DNA from: Victivallis sp. Marseille-Q1083
Lineage (GTDB): Bacteria > Verrucomicrobiota > Lentisphaeria > Victivallales > Victivallaceae
DNA: 64,000 bases
Direction: 5' to 3'
Assembly: GCF_903645315.1 (NCBI RefSeq)
Contig: NZ_CAHJXL010000002.1
Span: 372,001-436,000, forward strand
The notes beneath the pieces were generated by a model, which was given only the letters and a program-made list of their open reading frames with translations, was not told the origin of the DNA and searched no databases. Positions 1-9,430 of this stretch are shown in pieces (positions within the stretch are counted from its first letter, which is position 1; every line of letters begins with the position of its first letter). The position numbers and the translations under genes were made by a program.

Positions 1-71
1 GCCGTGGCCGAGCCCCAGAGGAAATCCGCCGGAAATTCGACCGGACGGGGCAGTGAAAAAATCCCGAGCAT
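1..71 (-). CDS. Glycoside hydrolase family 1 (beta-glucosidase type), N-terminus only
   Basis: A minus-strand reading frame starts at the ATG at 71-69 and runs off the left edge after 23 full codons. It reads MLGIFSLPRPVEFP followed by ADFLWGSATA. The run FPADFLWGSATA is the classic start of GH1 enzymes, where the phrase F-L-W-G-x-A-T-A-x-Y-Q precedes the first barrel strand. A strong ribosome site (GGGAGGAAA, complement of 76-84) sits just upstream, so the start is well supported. GH1 enzymes hydrolyse beta-glucosides, beta-galactosides or their 6-phosphates, usually in the cytoplasm. The gene is divergent from a PfkB sugar kinase and a sugar porter, which suggests one sugar-utilisation locus. 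Specificity cannot be judged from this piece. Confidence 0.8.
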   Translation of the reverse strand, partial: MLGIFSLPRPVEFPADFLWGSAT

Positions 72-554
72 AATCTTTCCTCCCGCATTGTTTGAATTGT
101 CATGGTTGCATGAACTTGCTCCGGCCGGTTGCGAATTTTCATTCTCGACAGAACGGAAGAACACGCACGGGCCGGTGTGAGATTACAGGTAGCTGACCGG
201 AATTGTTTTGTCAATGAGAAGCGGATGAAAATACCGGAAAAACGGAGGAAGTTTTCAGCATTCCCGAGGTTTCCCGGGAAAAATCGTCAAAAACCCTCCA
301 CGGGAGATTGACATTTGGGAAGAAAGGTGATATCCTTAGATTGTATAAGATAGTTATGAATGGTGATAAAGTCGTGCGGCTGCCGGGATGTTCCGGAAGG
401 CGGGGCGAATGCCGACGGAAAAAATGGAACTGGGCGAGGGAGGGGGATTTTGGGGTACAGGTTGGTTTTTGATTTGAAATCCGTGTGAGGAAGTGATATG
501 CTTTGGACGAGATTGGAAAACCTGGAATTCAGCGATTAAAAACGGGATGAGGAA
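72..554. other. Divergent intergenic region between GH1 gene and sugar kinase
   Basis: About 480 bases without a convincing gene. It should hold the control sites for both flanking genes. The only element I can name is a sigma70-like promoter at 308-336. Short open frames here have no ribosome sites and atypical composition. Confidence 0.5.
308..336 (+). promoter_or_regulatory. Sigma70-type promoter candidate upstream of the sugar kinase
   Basis: TTGACA at 308-313, a 17-base spacer, then TATCCT at 331-336. It faces the pfkB-type gene and would give a leader of roughly 210 bases. The consensus -35 and exact spacing are the evidence; nothing else confirms it. Confidence 0.45.
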
Positions 555-1415
555 ATGAAGTTGTCGACTGGGAATGAAACTGGTGGTAGGAAAGAAAAAA
601 ATTTGCGTATTTTTTCCTTTGGAGAAATTCTGTTTGATGTTTTCGCCGACGGGGCGCACCTGGGCGGTGCGCCGTTGAATTTGGCGGTTCATCTGCACCG
701 GCTGGGGGCCGAGGTCGGATTGATTTCGGCGGTGGGAGAGGATGAACTCGGGGAAACCGCCAGGCGGGAGGTGGCCAGGCAGGGGCTTTCGCTCGCTTAT
801 ATCGCCCGGGTGCCGCAACCGACCGGAACGGTTACCGTAACGCTTGATGAAGCCAAAGTTCCCTCATACTTTTTTCAATTGGACTGCGCCTACGATCATA
901 TTCCGGTTCCGGAGTTGGCGGATCCGGCGATGGATCTGTTCTGTTTCGGCACGCTGGCGCAGCGGGGGGAGGTTTCCAGAGCTTCGCTGTGGAAATTGCT
1001 GGATCAAGTGGCGGCGCCGGTCTTTTGCGATGTCAATCTGCGGCAGAATTTCTATTCGAAAGCCGTTTTGGAGGCCTCGCTTCAAGTGGCGGATATCGTC
1101 AAATTGAACGACGAAGAACTGCCGCGAATCGCATCGATGTTCGGCATGGCGCCGGAGTGCGAGGCTCTGGCCGACCGTTTCCAATTGCAACTGATCGTCG
1201 AAACGCTCGGTCCGGACGGTTGCCGGATCTGGCAGGACGGCCGGACGGTGGATTCGCCGGCCTATCCGGCTGAAATTGTCAGCACGGTGGGAGCCGGCGA
1301 TGCGTTCAGCGCCGCTTTCCTCTATCATTTTCTTTCCGGCTGCGGCATTGAAGCGGCGGCAGCGGCCGGCAACCGTCTGGCGGCGGAGGTGGCGGCCCGG
1401 CCGGGTGCCTTTTAG
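555..1415 (+). CDS. PfkB-family carbohydrate kinase (fructokinase-like)
   Basis: Cytoplasmic sugar kinase that would phosphorylate a hexose with ATP. The N-terminal signature GGAPLNLAVHLHRLG (about residues 37-51) binds sugar in PfkB enzymes. The C-terminal signature TVGAGDAF (244-251) carries the anion hole and the catalytic Asp249, and the chain ends in the ARPGA motif typical of bacterial fructokinases. Length 286 is normal. The start is uncertain: the ATG at 555 has a ribosome site only two bases away, whereas a TTG at 603 has AGGAAAG at 588-594 with ideal spacing and would remove a 16-residue tail that homologues would not need. The MFS porter follows after 69 bases, probably in one operon. 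Fructose is the likely substrate by family; other hexoses or nucleosides are possible. Confidence 0.85.
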   Translation: MKLSTGNETGGRKEKNLRIFSFGEILFDVFADGAHLGGAPLNLAVHLHRLGAEVGLISAVGEDELGETARREVARQGLSLAYIARVPQPTGTVTVTLDEAKVPSYFFQLDCAYDHIPVPELADPAMDLFCFGTLAQRGEVSRASLWKLLDQVAAPVFCDVNLRQNFYSKAVLEASLQVADIVKLNDEELPRIASMFGMAPECEALADRFQLQLIVETLGPDGCRIWQDGRTVDSPAYPAEIVSTVGAGDAFSAAFLYHFLSGCGIEAAAAAGNRLAAEVAARPGAF

Positions 1416-1484
1416 CGTTGTAAAAAAAACAGGCGGCGGTCGGCCGCCGGAACAAGTTTCAATTTTGGAATAGGAGAAAATGTC

Positions 1485-3092
1485 ATGATGATCAAAGGGC
1501 GGCTCTGGTTGTGGGCGGTTACTTCGGCGTTGGCCGGCTTTCTGTTCGGTTTTGACACCGTGGTCATTTCCGGAGCGGAAAAGCAGATTCAGGATCTCTG
1601 GTCGCTGAGTGGAGCGATGCATGGTTGGGCGTTGAGTTCGGCATTGTGGGGTACGGTGCTGGGCGCGTTTTGCGGCGGTTTTCCGACGTCCCGCTGGGGG
1701 CGTCGGAAAACATTGATTCTCAACGGTATTCTCTATGTGGTATCGGCGATCGGGTCGGCGTTTGCCTGGGATGTGTCGTCGTTTATCGTCGCCAGATTCA
1801 TCGGCGGCGTCGGGATCGGCATTTCGACGATTGCGGCGCCGCTTTTCATCGCCGAAATTTCACCGGCCGACGACCGCGGCAAACTGGCCGGGCTCTTTCA
1901 GTTCAACATTGTATTCGGTATCCTGATGGCTTATCTGTCCAATTTCATCATCGGCAATGTTTGCGAGGCGGAGGTTGCCTGGCGCTGGATGTTGGGAGTC
2001 GAGGCGTTGCCGGCGATCGTTTATATGTCGCTGTGTTTCCTGCTGCCGGAGAGTCCGCGTTGGCTGATTGTCAATGCGCAGCGGGAAGCGGAGGGGGCCG
2101 AAGTATTTCGCAAACTCAATCCGGCGATGAGCGAAGCGGACATTCGGACTTTGGTCGCCTCGGTGGCGGCCACCGGTACGGTGGTGACCGAAAAGAAGTC
2201 GAAATTCTGGTCGAAACGGCTGCGTTATCCGATTCTGTTCGCTTTTCTGATCGCTTTCTTTAATCAGCTGTCCGGCATCAACGTCATTTTGTATTTTGCG
2301 CCGCGCCTGCTGGGGCTGGCCGGGATGAGCAACGCGCTGGCGGCTTCGATCAGCCTGGGCATCACCAATTTGATTTTTACGTTTGTCGGCTTGTGGCTGA
2401 TCGACAGGCTGGGGCGGCGGACCCTGCTGTACATCGGTTCGGTCGGTTATATTCTGAGCCTCGGCGTTTGTGCGGTCGCCTTTTTCTCCTTCGCCGAATT
2501 CAAAGTGGTTTCGGCGGCGATCGATACGGCCGGCGGCGCCGACCTGCAGATGCGTATCGAAACGGAGGAGGGCTATCTGACCGCTGCCGACCAGGAACGG
2601 GCTCTCCGGGAGTATCGGACGGCGCGGGAAGCGCTGATGAAGGCCACGGCGTCGGAGCGTTACGGCGGCGATGAGGTGGTGATTCCAGAACAGGCCACGC
2701 CGCAGGAGGTTAAAATGATCGCCGCGCATTCGCAGCAGGAGGCTTCGGCTTTGCTGGGCTCTTCCAGTTGGATTGTGTTGGTCTGCATGATTGTGTTCAT
2801 TGCGGCGCATGCGATCGGTTCCGGGACGATCATCTGGGTGTTTATCGCCGAAATTTTCCCGAACGACCAACGGGCGTCCGGACAGGCGCTCGGCAGCTTC
2901 ACCCACTGGATTTTCGCCGCGCTCCTGACGCTGGTGTTTCCGATTGCCATCAAGGCTTTCGATGCCGGTTACATGTTCGCCTTTTTCTGCGCGATGATGA
3001 TCTTGCAGTTGATCTGGGCGAAGACGATGATGCCGGAAACCAAAGGCCGCTCGCTGGAAGATATCGAAAACGAGTTGAGTCCGGTGCGATAA
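1485..3092 (+). CDS. MFS sugar porter (XylE/GalP-like) with large loop insertion
   Basis: Inner-membrane sugar:proton symporter of the sugar porter family. Visible family marks are GWALSSALWG in the first helices, WGRRKTL (about 71-77) after TM2, PESPRWLI (188-195) after TM6, the repeated DRLGRRTLL (308-316) after TM8 and PETKGRSLEDIE at the C-terminus after TM12. Length is 535, about 50-70 longer than XylE. The excess is a hydrophilic, charged stretch at about residues 338-424 between TM9 and TM10, predicted to face the periplasm. It directly follows the PfkB kinase, so transport and phosphorylation of one sugar are probably coupled. A terminator follows at 3115. The substrate cannot be assigned. 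Confidence 0.88.
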   Translation: MMIKGRLWLWAVTSALAGFLFGFDTVVISGAEKQIQDLWSLSGAMHGWALSSALWGTVLGAFCGGFPTSRWGRRKTLILNGILYVVSAIGSAFAWDVSSFIVARFIGGVGIGISTIAAPLFIAEISPADDRGKLAGLFQFNIVFGILMAYLSNFIIGNVCEAEVAWRWMLGVEALPAIVYMSLCFLLPESPRWLIVNAQREAEGAEVFRKLNPAMSEADIRTLVASVAATGTVVTEKKSKFWSKRLRYPILFAFLIAFFNQLSGINVILYFAPRLLGLAGMSNALAASISLGITNLIFTFVGLWLIDRLGRRTLLYIGSVGYILSLGVCAVAFFSFAEFKVVSAAIDTAGGADLQMRIETEEGYLTAADQERALREYRTAREALMKATASERYGGDEVVIPEQATPQEVKMIAAHSQQEASALLGSSSWIVLVCMIVFIAAHAIGSGTIIWVFIAEIFPNDQRASGQALGSFTHWIFAALLTLVFPIAIKAFDAGYMFAFFCAMMILQLIWAKTMMPETKGRSLEDIENELSPVR

Positions 3093-3114
3093 GGTCCGCG
3101 TTGCCGTTTCAATT

Positions 3115-3148
3115 CCCGTCGGTGCCTGGCGCTGACGGGTTTTTTTTC
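3115..3148 (+). terminator. Rho-independent terminator after the sugar porter
   Basis: CCCGTC at 3115-3120 pairs with GACGGG at 3134-3139 and is followed by a run of eight T from 3140. It closes the kinase-porter operon. Confidence 0.8.
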
Positions 3149-3345
3149 TGTTCCGGAAGCACCGAACGACCAGGGCCGGTGTCAAATATACCAAATAAAA
3201 TGCAAAAGCTGTTTGTGTTTTGCCGGAAATAATTTACATTAATGTCCGATTGCGAAGGAAAGTTCAATTGGAGTGGAGCAGAAAGACCTGTTGCGGCGGC
3301 GGCGGGCTTGGCTGACCTGGAAATCGGTCGTGAAGAGGAGAGGCA

Positions 3346-6300
3346 ATGATAGGCTCGGGTGTGTTTCGGAAATGGTGTCTGTGGATCGCGTTATCGATCC
3401 TGACTGGTTTGGCGGCCGGCGGGAATCCGCCGGCGGATCATAAAAATCAAAGCGTGCTGTGCATCTCTTCCTACAGTGCCGATTCCCAGTGGATCAATGA
3501 TATTTTATTCGGATTGCGCAGCTATTTACAGCAGGGCAATCAACCGGTCGCCTTTGAATTGTTCGAGCTGGATGTCAATTTGCAGCCGGCCGCCCGGCCG
3601 CGGCCGGAAGACGTGGCGAGGCTGCAGCAGCGGCTGGATTTGCATCCCTATCAGGCGTTGATCGTTCTGGGCGATCCGGCGTTGGAACTGGTGCGGCGGC
3701 GGGAGCTCCGGTTGCCGGAGCAGTTGCCGATGGTTTTCGGCGACTGCCGGCTGGCCGGCGCAGCGTTGTGCCGGTCGCTGCCGGCCAATATGACCGGTGT
3801 GGTGATGCCGCCCGGCAATCTGAACAACCTCCGACTGGGGGTGGAATTGTTTCCGGCGACCCGGGAAGTGGTCGTGTTGTCCAATGCGGCGGAAGACGGT
3901 TCGAAACTGCTGGAAGAATTGAGCGCACGGCAGGCTGAGCTGGGGTATGACGGAAAAATAACCGTATTGAGCGGGGCGGAATATGATTCGGCGGCACTGC
4001 TGGCCTATCTGGCCCATTTGCCGGCCGATTCGCTGGTCATCTACAACGACTGGTTTGCCGCCGGCGAAGAAAATCCGTTATCCCGCAATCGGTTGCAATA
4101 TGAATTGCAGAAAGCGGCCGCCCATCTGCCGGTTTTTGCCGCCTGTGACGAAATTCCCGCTTCGCTGGAATGGGGAATCGGCGGCGTTATGGTATCCGGG
4201 CGGAAGATGGGAGGGCAGCTCGGCGAGCTGTTGCTTCAGATTTTAAACGGCAGGAATCCGGCCGAACTGCCGCCGGAGACGGCGGCGACGGAAGTTAATT
4301 TCGATTACCGGGAGCTCCAGCGGTTCGGCATTCCCCATGAAGTTTTGCCGCCGGGGGCCATTCTGCACCATGTGCCGCCTTCCTTCGCCGATGCCCATGC
4401 GAACTGGCTGTTGCTGTCAAGCATAATTCTGGGCTTGCTGGTGGCCCTCGGGGTGGTCGGCTGGCTGATTCGCCGCCGCTATGCCCGGCGCATGCGGGCA
4501 ATTTTCGAGGCGCTGCCGGCGCGGATCGTCGTGGTGGACGACTCCGGCAGGCTCCGCTTTTCCTGTGCCGGGGCGCATGACTCCTACCGGGAGAAATTAT
4601 TGGACTTGAAACGTTTTTCGCCGCTGGAATACGAAGGATTGTGGAGTTGCGCGCAACGGGTTTTTGCCGACGGCAAACCGCATGCCGTGGATTATGCCGA
4701 CCAGGATGGCCGGCGGCGGAAAGCCGAAGTGCGGAAATTGCCGGCGGCGGCGTTCGGCCGCGACGCGGCAATCTGGGTGTCGCTGGATGTCGAAGAACTG
4801 CATCGGCTGCGGCTGGACCACCAGCAGATGGCCGAACAGTTGAGCTTAACGCTGGAAGCCATCGGTGACGGGGTCATTGTCACCGATCCCGAAGAGCGGG
4901 TGGTCCTGCTGAACAAGGTGGCCGGCGAGTTGACCGGTTATTCGGCGGCGGCAGGAATCGGCCGGCCGCTGGATGAAATTTTTCAGATCGTCAGTCATCC
5001 CGACCGGGCGCCGGCCCCGTCACCGCTGCGCCAGGCGCTGGAGCAGCGGCGGATCGTCATGCTGGCGGAGCATACCGATTTGATCGCCAGGGATGGAACG
5101 CGGCGGCATATTGCCGACAGCGCCGCGCCGATTATCAATGCCGAAGGTGTTTTGACCGGAGGCGTGCTGGTTTTCCGGGATGTCTCGGTGGAATACGAAC
5201 GTCTGGCGCGGCTTCATATTCAGAACGCGGTGCTGGAAAAGGCCTTGGAAGCCGGCCGGATGACATTTTTCCGCTGTGACCAGCGGCAGCAGTTCATCCA
5301 GGCGCCGCCGGAACAGCTCTGGCCGTGCCGTGACGGTGTGCCGCTGCCGGTGTCGGAATGGATGCAGGAAGAGGATGCGGAAGGGTTCCGGCATCAGTGG
5401 GAAGCGCTGTTCCGCGGTTCGATCCGGGAATTTTACGGTTCGTACCGCGTGCAGCATGACGGACAGTGGCGCTACTATGAAATCCGGATGTTCGAGGAGA
5501 TTTCCCCGGTCAGCGGCCGGAAGGAGTTTTTCGGCATCATTCAGGATATGACCAGTTTCCGGGAACGGGAGCTGAATTATCGGAATACTTCGGCGCTGCT
5601 GCATAACGTCATCGACAACATGCCCGGCTATGTCTGGGTCAAGGATGCCGAAAACGACAGGCGGCATCTGCTGGTGAGTCGCAATATTGGGGATTTGGTC
5701 GGCCGGGATGCGGAGAAGCTGGTCGGTTGCCTCGATACCGATTTTCTGGAGCCGGAGGCCGAAGCGGCGTTCCGCCAGGCGGATCTGGCGACGTTGCGGG
5801 ACGGCCGCTGTGAAATGCGGGTCGCTTTGGCCGATACGGCCGGCTCCGTTCACGACCTGAAGGTCAGCCAGACGCTGCTGACCCGGCCGGCCGGCGGCCG
5901 GCTGCTGCTGGGGATCGGGGTGGACATCACCCGGGAATTGAAGATGGAGAGACAATTGCAGGAAAAGAACCGGCTGCTGGAAGACATCCTCGACAATTTG
6001 CCGATTCCGCTGTTCATCAAAGATTTTTACGATGAAGGCCGTTATCTGCTGGCCAGCCGCACCTTCATCTCGATGTTCGGGCTGGATGAAAAAATGTTGT
6101 TCGGCCATACCGATTTCGAGGTGATGCCGACGGAGGCTGCCCGGAAATTCGTCGAGGACGATACCGATACCATGTTCCGCGAAACACCGCAGGTCGTCTT
6201 TGAAGATGTCACGTTGCCCAATGGCCGGGTGGCCAAATTCCAGACCTGGAAAGTGAAGCTCCGGCGCAGTTCCGGCAATGATTTGTTGTTGGGAGTCGGA

Positions 6301-8829
6301 ATCGATATCACCGAGCTGACCGAGAATCGCAACGAGTTGAAACAGTCCAACAATCTGCTGCGGGCGATCATGGACAATTTACCCTGTTCGCTGTTCGTCA
6401 AAGATGCCGACCACGACTTCCGCTATCTGATGTTCAACCGGGCGTTTGCCGAAGCGTTCAGCCTGGTCGGGCGTGAAGTGATTGGTCACTGCGATCCGGA
6501 GTTGCTGTTGCCGGAAAATGCCCGTTCCTGCGGCGAGAGTGACCGTGCTACTTTGACGATGGGGACGACCGATACCGAGGAAGAGGTGAAATTCGAGGAC
6601 GGCTCTCGCCATATGTTGCGGAGCATCAAGAGCATCGTCACCCACGAGGACGGCCGGAAGCTGTTGCTGGGAATCTGTTTGGATGTTACGCCGGAACGGC
6701 AGTTGAGCCGGGAACGGCAGCGGCTGATCGAAGAACTGCAGGCTTACGGCGACCAGCAGCGCGCTTTGAACGATGCGCTGAAAGAATTATTGCTGTCCAA
6801 TGATTTTGCGTCGGCGATCGACAAAGTTCTGCTGTTGATTGGCGAACAGGTGCAGGCCGACCGCTGCTATATTTTCTACCGGGATCAGGGCGAGAATTTC
6901 TATCGGAATATTTTCGAATGGACGGCGCCCGGCGTCGCGCCGGAAATCGATACGCTGCAGCACCTGCCGAGCGAGTTGATGCCGGCGTGGGTGAACGCGC
7001 TGGAAAATCATGAAATTATTTTTTCCGCCGATCTGGAGCGCGACGCTTATAATCCGGCGATTCTGGAAGGCCGGAAGGAATTGCGGCGCCAGAACGTCAA
7101 ATCCATTCTGGCGACCGGTATCTGGTCGGATGACCGGCTGTGGGGCTTTCTCGGCTTCGACTATGTCAAAGAGCGGGTTGCTTTCCCGGAAATCACCCAG
7201 AAGATGCTGATTGCGGCGGCGCGGATCATCGAGATTGCGTTGCTGCGGCAATTGCGGCAGCAGGACCTGGAGCGCAGTGAATATGAGAAAAAATTGATCA
7301 TGGATACGATCAAAACGCCGATCATTTTGTACGACAAGAATATGAAGCTGCTGCGAGCCAACCATGCCGCCGAACGGGTGTCGCTGCTGCCTTTCGACCA
7401 GGTGGCGCCGGATACGCCGTGTTACAAATTCTTCTGCGGCGAAGAGCATTGTCCGGAATATTGTCCGGTCCGGCAGACGCTGGACGATTGGGTCGAACAT
7501 AGCTGTGAAATGCATATTCGGGACCGGGATTATTTGATTACCGCCAATCCGATCCTGCTCGACGGCCAATTGGATTACGTGCTCAAGACGATGCTGGACA
7601 TCACCGACTTCAATTTGATCGAGCAGAAACTGAAACAGGCGGTGCTCGATGCGCAGAATGCCAGCAAGGCCAAGAGTTACTTTCTGGCGACGATGAGCCA
7701 TGAATTGCGGACGCCGCTGAATGCGGTGATCGGATTCAGCGAACTGCTGCGCAACAATACGTTGCCGCTGCAGGAGCAGAATGAATATCTGCAATCGATC
7801 AATCTGGCCGGCAACGCGTTGTTGACGTTGATCAACGATATTCTCGATCTTTCCAAGCTGGAGGCCGGCCAGGCCCCCATCGTGCCGGAGAAGTGCGACT
7901 TCCTGGCATTGTGCCGGGAAATCCATGCTATTTTCAAATTGCAGGCGGCGGAGAAAAAGCTGGCGTTCAAACTGGAAGCTCCCGAAACATTGCCGGCGCT
8001 CTATCTCGACAGCCAGCGCTTGCGGCAGGTGCTGTTGAATTTGATCGGCAATGCGTTGAAATTCACCGAGCGGGGAACTGTCCGCCTCTGCATCAATTTC
8101 CTGCCGGAGGAGGGACGGCAGGGAACCTTGACGATCCGGGTGATCGATACCGGCATCGGCATTTCCGAAAAGGGGCAGCGGACCATTTTCGAGCCGTTTG
8201 TCCAGGACAGCGAAGTGCGGGGCAGCCACGCCTATCAGGGCACCGGGCTGGGGTTGACGATTTCCTCGCGGCTGATCGACCAGATGGGCGGCAAGATCAC
8301 GCTGGAGAGCGAGGTCGGCAAAGGCAGTTGCTTCACGGTGACGTTGCGACGGGTTCGTTCTGAAGTCATGGCGTTGCCGGCGCCGCCGGAGACGGAAGCG
8401 CATGCGGCGGAGGTCCCGGCGGAAGTGGCCGGAACGGAACGGCCGCTGGCAATCCTGCTGGTCGATGATGTGCCGATGAATTTGAAGGTGCTGGAGGCGA
8501 TGCTGAAGAAACTCGGCATTGTCACCTGTTGCGCGGCTTCCGGTGCGGAGGCGCTGCAATGTCTGGAGCATTTCGAGCCGGATCTGGTGATGACCGACAT
8601 GTGGATGCCGGCGATGAATGGCGTGGAACTGGCGGAAAAGATCAGGAAAAACGCTCCGAAAGAGGAATTGATGATCGTGGCGGTGACCGCCGATACCGAA
8701 TCGCGCGCCAATTTCGGCATGGATTTGTTCGACGCCGTGGTGTTGAAGCCGCTGACGCTGGAAAAATTGCAGAAATTGATCGCTTATTACCGGCAGGACT
8801 CGCGACCGCCCGGCGGCATCGAATTGTAA
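3346..8829 (+). CDS. Giant hybrid sensor histidine kinase with periplasmic binding-protein sensor, multiple PAS, GAF and receiver
   Basis: Membrane sensor kinase of 1,827 residues. Order by eye: signal sequence 1-26; periplasmic ABC-type substrate-binding-like domain about 33-330 (begins SVLCISSYSADSQWI); one membrane helix 354-375; about six PAS-like units at 380-480, 497-620, 635-735, 750-865, 880-990 and 1005-1115; GAF about 1145-1300; a last PAS about 1315-1425 with a cysteine cluster (C1359, C1364, C1369, C1373); HisKA with ATMSHELRTPLNAV, phospho-acceptor His1452; HATPase with NLIGNALKFTE, DTGIGI and GTGLGL (about 1550-1668); and a C-terminal receiver with acidic pocket at 1707-1708 and acceptor Asp1751. 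The start ATG follows GAGGAG-type bases. No DNA-binding domain or output protein is adjacent, so its target is unknown. Neighbouring sugar genes suggest a solute signal, as inference only. Confidence 0.9.
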   Translation: MIGSGVFRKWCLWIALSILTGLAAGGNPPADHKNQSVLCISSYSADSQWINDILFGLRSYLQQGNQPVAFELFELDVNLQPAARPRPEDVARLQQRLDLHPYQALIVLGDPALELVRRRELRLPEQLPMVFGDCRLAGAALCRSLPANMTGVVMPPGNLNNLRLGVELFPATREVVVLSNAAEDGSKLLEELSARQAELGYDGKITVLSGAEYDSAALLAYLAHLPADSLVIYNDWFAAGEENPLSRNRLQYELQKAAAHLPVFAACDEIPASLEWGIGGVMVSGRKMGGQLGELLLQILNGRNPAELPPETAATEVNFDYRELQRFGIPHEVLPPGAILHHVPPSFADAHANWLLLSSIILGLLVALGVVGWLIRRRYARRMRAIFEALPARIVVVDDSGRLRFSCAGAHDSYREKLLDLKRFSPLEYEGLWSCAQRVFADGKPHAVDYADQDGRRRKAEVRKLPAAAFGRDAAIWVSLDVEELHRLRLDHQQMAEQLSLTLEAIGDGVIVTDPEERVVLLNKVAGELTGYSAAAGIGRPLDEIFQIVSHPDRAPAPSPLRQALEQRRIVMLAEHTDLIARDGTRRHIADSAAPIINAEGVLTGGVLVFRDVSVEYERLARLHIQNAVLEKALEAGRMTFFRCDQRQQFIQAPPEQLWPCRDGVPLPVSEWMQEEDAEGFRHQWEALFRGSIREFYGSYRVQHDGQWRYYEIRMFEEISPVSGRKEFFGIIQDMTSFRERELNYRNTSALLHNVIDNMPGYVWVKDAENDRRHLLVSRNIGDLVGRDAEKLVGCLDTDFLEPEAEAAFRQADLATLRDGRCEMRVALADTAGSVHDLKVSQTLLTRPAGGRLLLGIGVDITRELKMERQLQEKNRLLEDILDNLPIPLFIKDFYDEGRYLLASRTFISMFGLDEKMLFGHTDFEVMPTEAARKFVEDDTDTMFRETPQVVFEDVTLPNGRVAKFQTWKVKLRRSSGNDLLLGVGIDITELTENRNELKQSNNLLRAIMDNLPCSLFVKDADHDFRYLMFNRAFAEAFSLVGREVIGHCDPELLLPENARSCGESDRATLTMGTTDTEEEVKFEDGSRHMLRSIKSIVTHEDGRKLLLGICLDVTPERQLSRERQRLIEELQAYGDQQRALNDALKELLLSNDFASAIDKVLLLIGEQVQADRCYIFYRDQGENFYRNIFEWTAPGVAPEIDTLQHLPSELMPAWVNALENHEIIFSADLERDAYNPAILEGRKELRRQNVKSILATGIWSDDRLWGFLGFDYVKERVAFPEITQKMLIAAARIIEIALLRQLRQQDLERSEYEKKLIMDTIKTPIILYDKNMKLLRANHAAERVSLLPFDQVAPDTPCYKFFCGEEHCPEYCPVRQTLDDWVEHSCEMHIRDRDYLITANPILLDGQLDYVLKTMLDITDFNLIEQKLKQAVLDAQNASKAKSYFLATMSHELRTPLNAVIGFSELLRNNTLPLQEQNEYLQSINLAGNALLTLINDILDLSKLEAGQAPIVPEKCDFLALCREIHAIFKLQAAEKKLAFKLEAPETLPALYLDSQRLRQVLLNLIGNALKFTERGTVRLCINFLPEEGRQGTLTIRVIDTGIGISEKGQRTIFEPFVQDSEVRGSHAYQGTGLGLTISSRLIDQMGGKITLESEVGKGSCFTVTLRRVRSEVMALPAPPETEAHAAEVPAEVAGTERPLAILLVDDVPMNLKVLEAMLKKLGIVTCCAASGAEALQCLEHFEPDLVMTDMWMPAMNGVELAEKIRKNAPKEELMIVAVTADTESRANFGMDLFDAVVLKPLTLEKLQKLIAYYRQDSRPPGGIEL

Positions 8830-8854
8830 AATGCGGCAATTGGCGGTGCCGTCG

Positions 8855-9430
8855 TCAGAGCGGGTGATAATAGTTGAGGCTGTAATCGGTGTCGGTGACC
8901 GGCTCATAAAGATAATCGGAATAGTTTCCGGCATAATACATTTCCTGCGGTTGGCGGCCGGACAACTCTTGCGCACCGATGTTGAAAATGAATGAAACGG
9001 CTGAAAGGTTTCTGAGAACCGGGAAAAGGCTGGCAAACGTCGTGCTTAAAATCCGCCAGGGCAAGCGATGCATTGATATTTTGAAATTATAGCTGCCTAT
9101 CGCCGGGACAATAAACGCCCAGAGCGGCAGACTGATTTTCCTGCCTTGTACCGGCAAAGTACGATTGTCCGGGCTGGAGACGGTACTGCCCGGTGTGAAA
9201 AAGCTGAATGCGGCAACTGCCAGTATGATCGCGAGGAACGCCGGCCGGGGGTAGATCGCCGGAAATTCCAGGAAGCGGGAAAGGCAGAGGAGAACCAGCA
9301 GTAGGACAAGATAACCGCTGCGGTGGCCTGCAAAATTGCCGGATATCTGGCAACCTCGAAATATGCCGGAGAGAAAATTTTCTGGTACTGGTCGAAGAAA
9401 AAGACCGGACGGACCCGAAAAATCTGGCAT
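8855..9430 (-). pseudogene. Remnant of an integral membrane protein (C-terminal part)
   Basis: The minus-strand frame has two hydrophobic spans (around LVLLLVLLCLSRF and FLAIILAVAAFSFF) and then a soluble C-terminal tail that reads like real protein (for example GRQPQEMYYAGNYSDYLYEP), ending at 8855. The first 40 or so residues from the ATG at 9430 look unlike protein, overlap another decayed frame on the plus strand, and have no ribosome site. I therefore read it as a gene that has lost its 5' part, with genuine sequence from about 9320 leftward. Family not recognised. It could also be a small intact membrane protein with a start near 9430. Confidence 0.4.

Noticed and set aside
129-311. 60-codon frame upstream of the sugar kinase
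   Set aside because: No ribosome site, basic low-quality translation, and it overlaps the promoter candidate at 308.
6787-9036. Long minus-strand open frame (749 codons) opposite the histidine kinase
   Set aside because: It is the GC-rich antisense shadow of a gene with unmistakable kinase motifs; the translation is rich in His, Arg and Gln with no family sequence. The same holds for the long antisense frames at 34354-36639, 55278-56654, 10004-11188 and 5020-6108.
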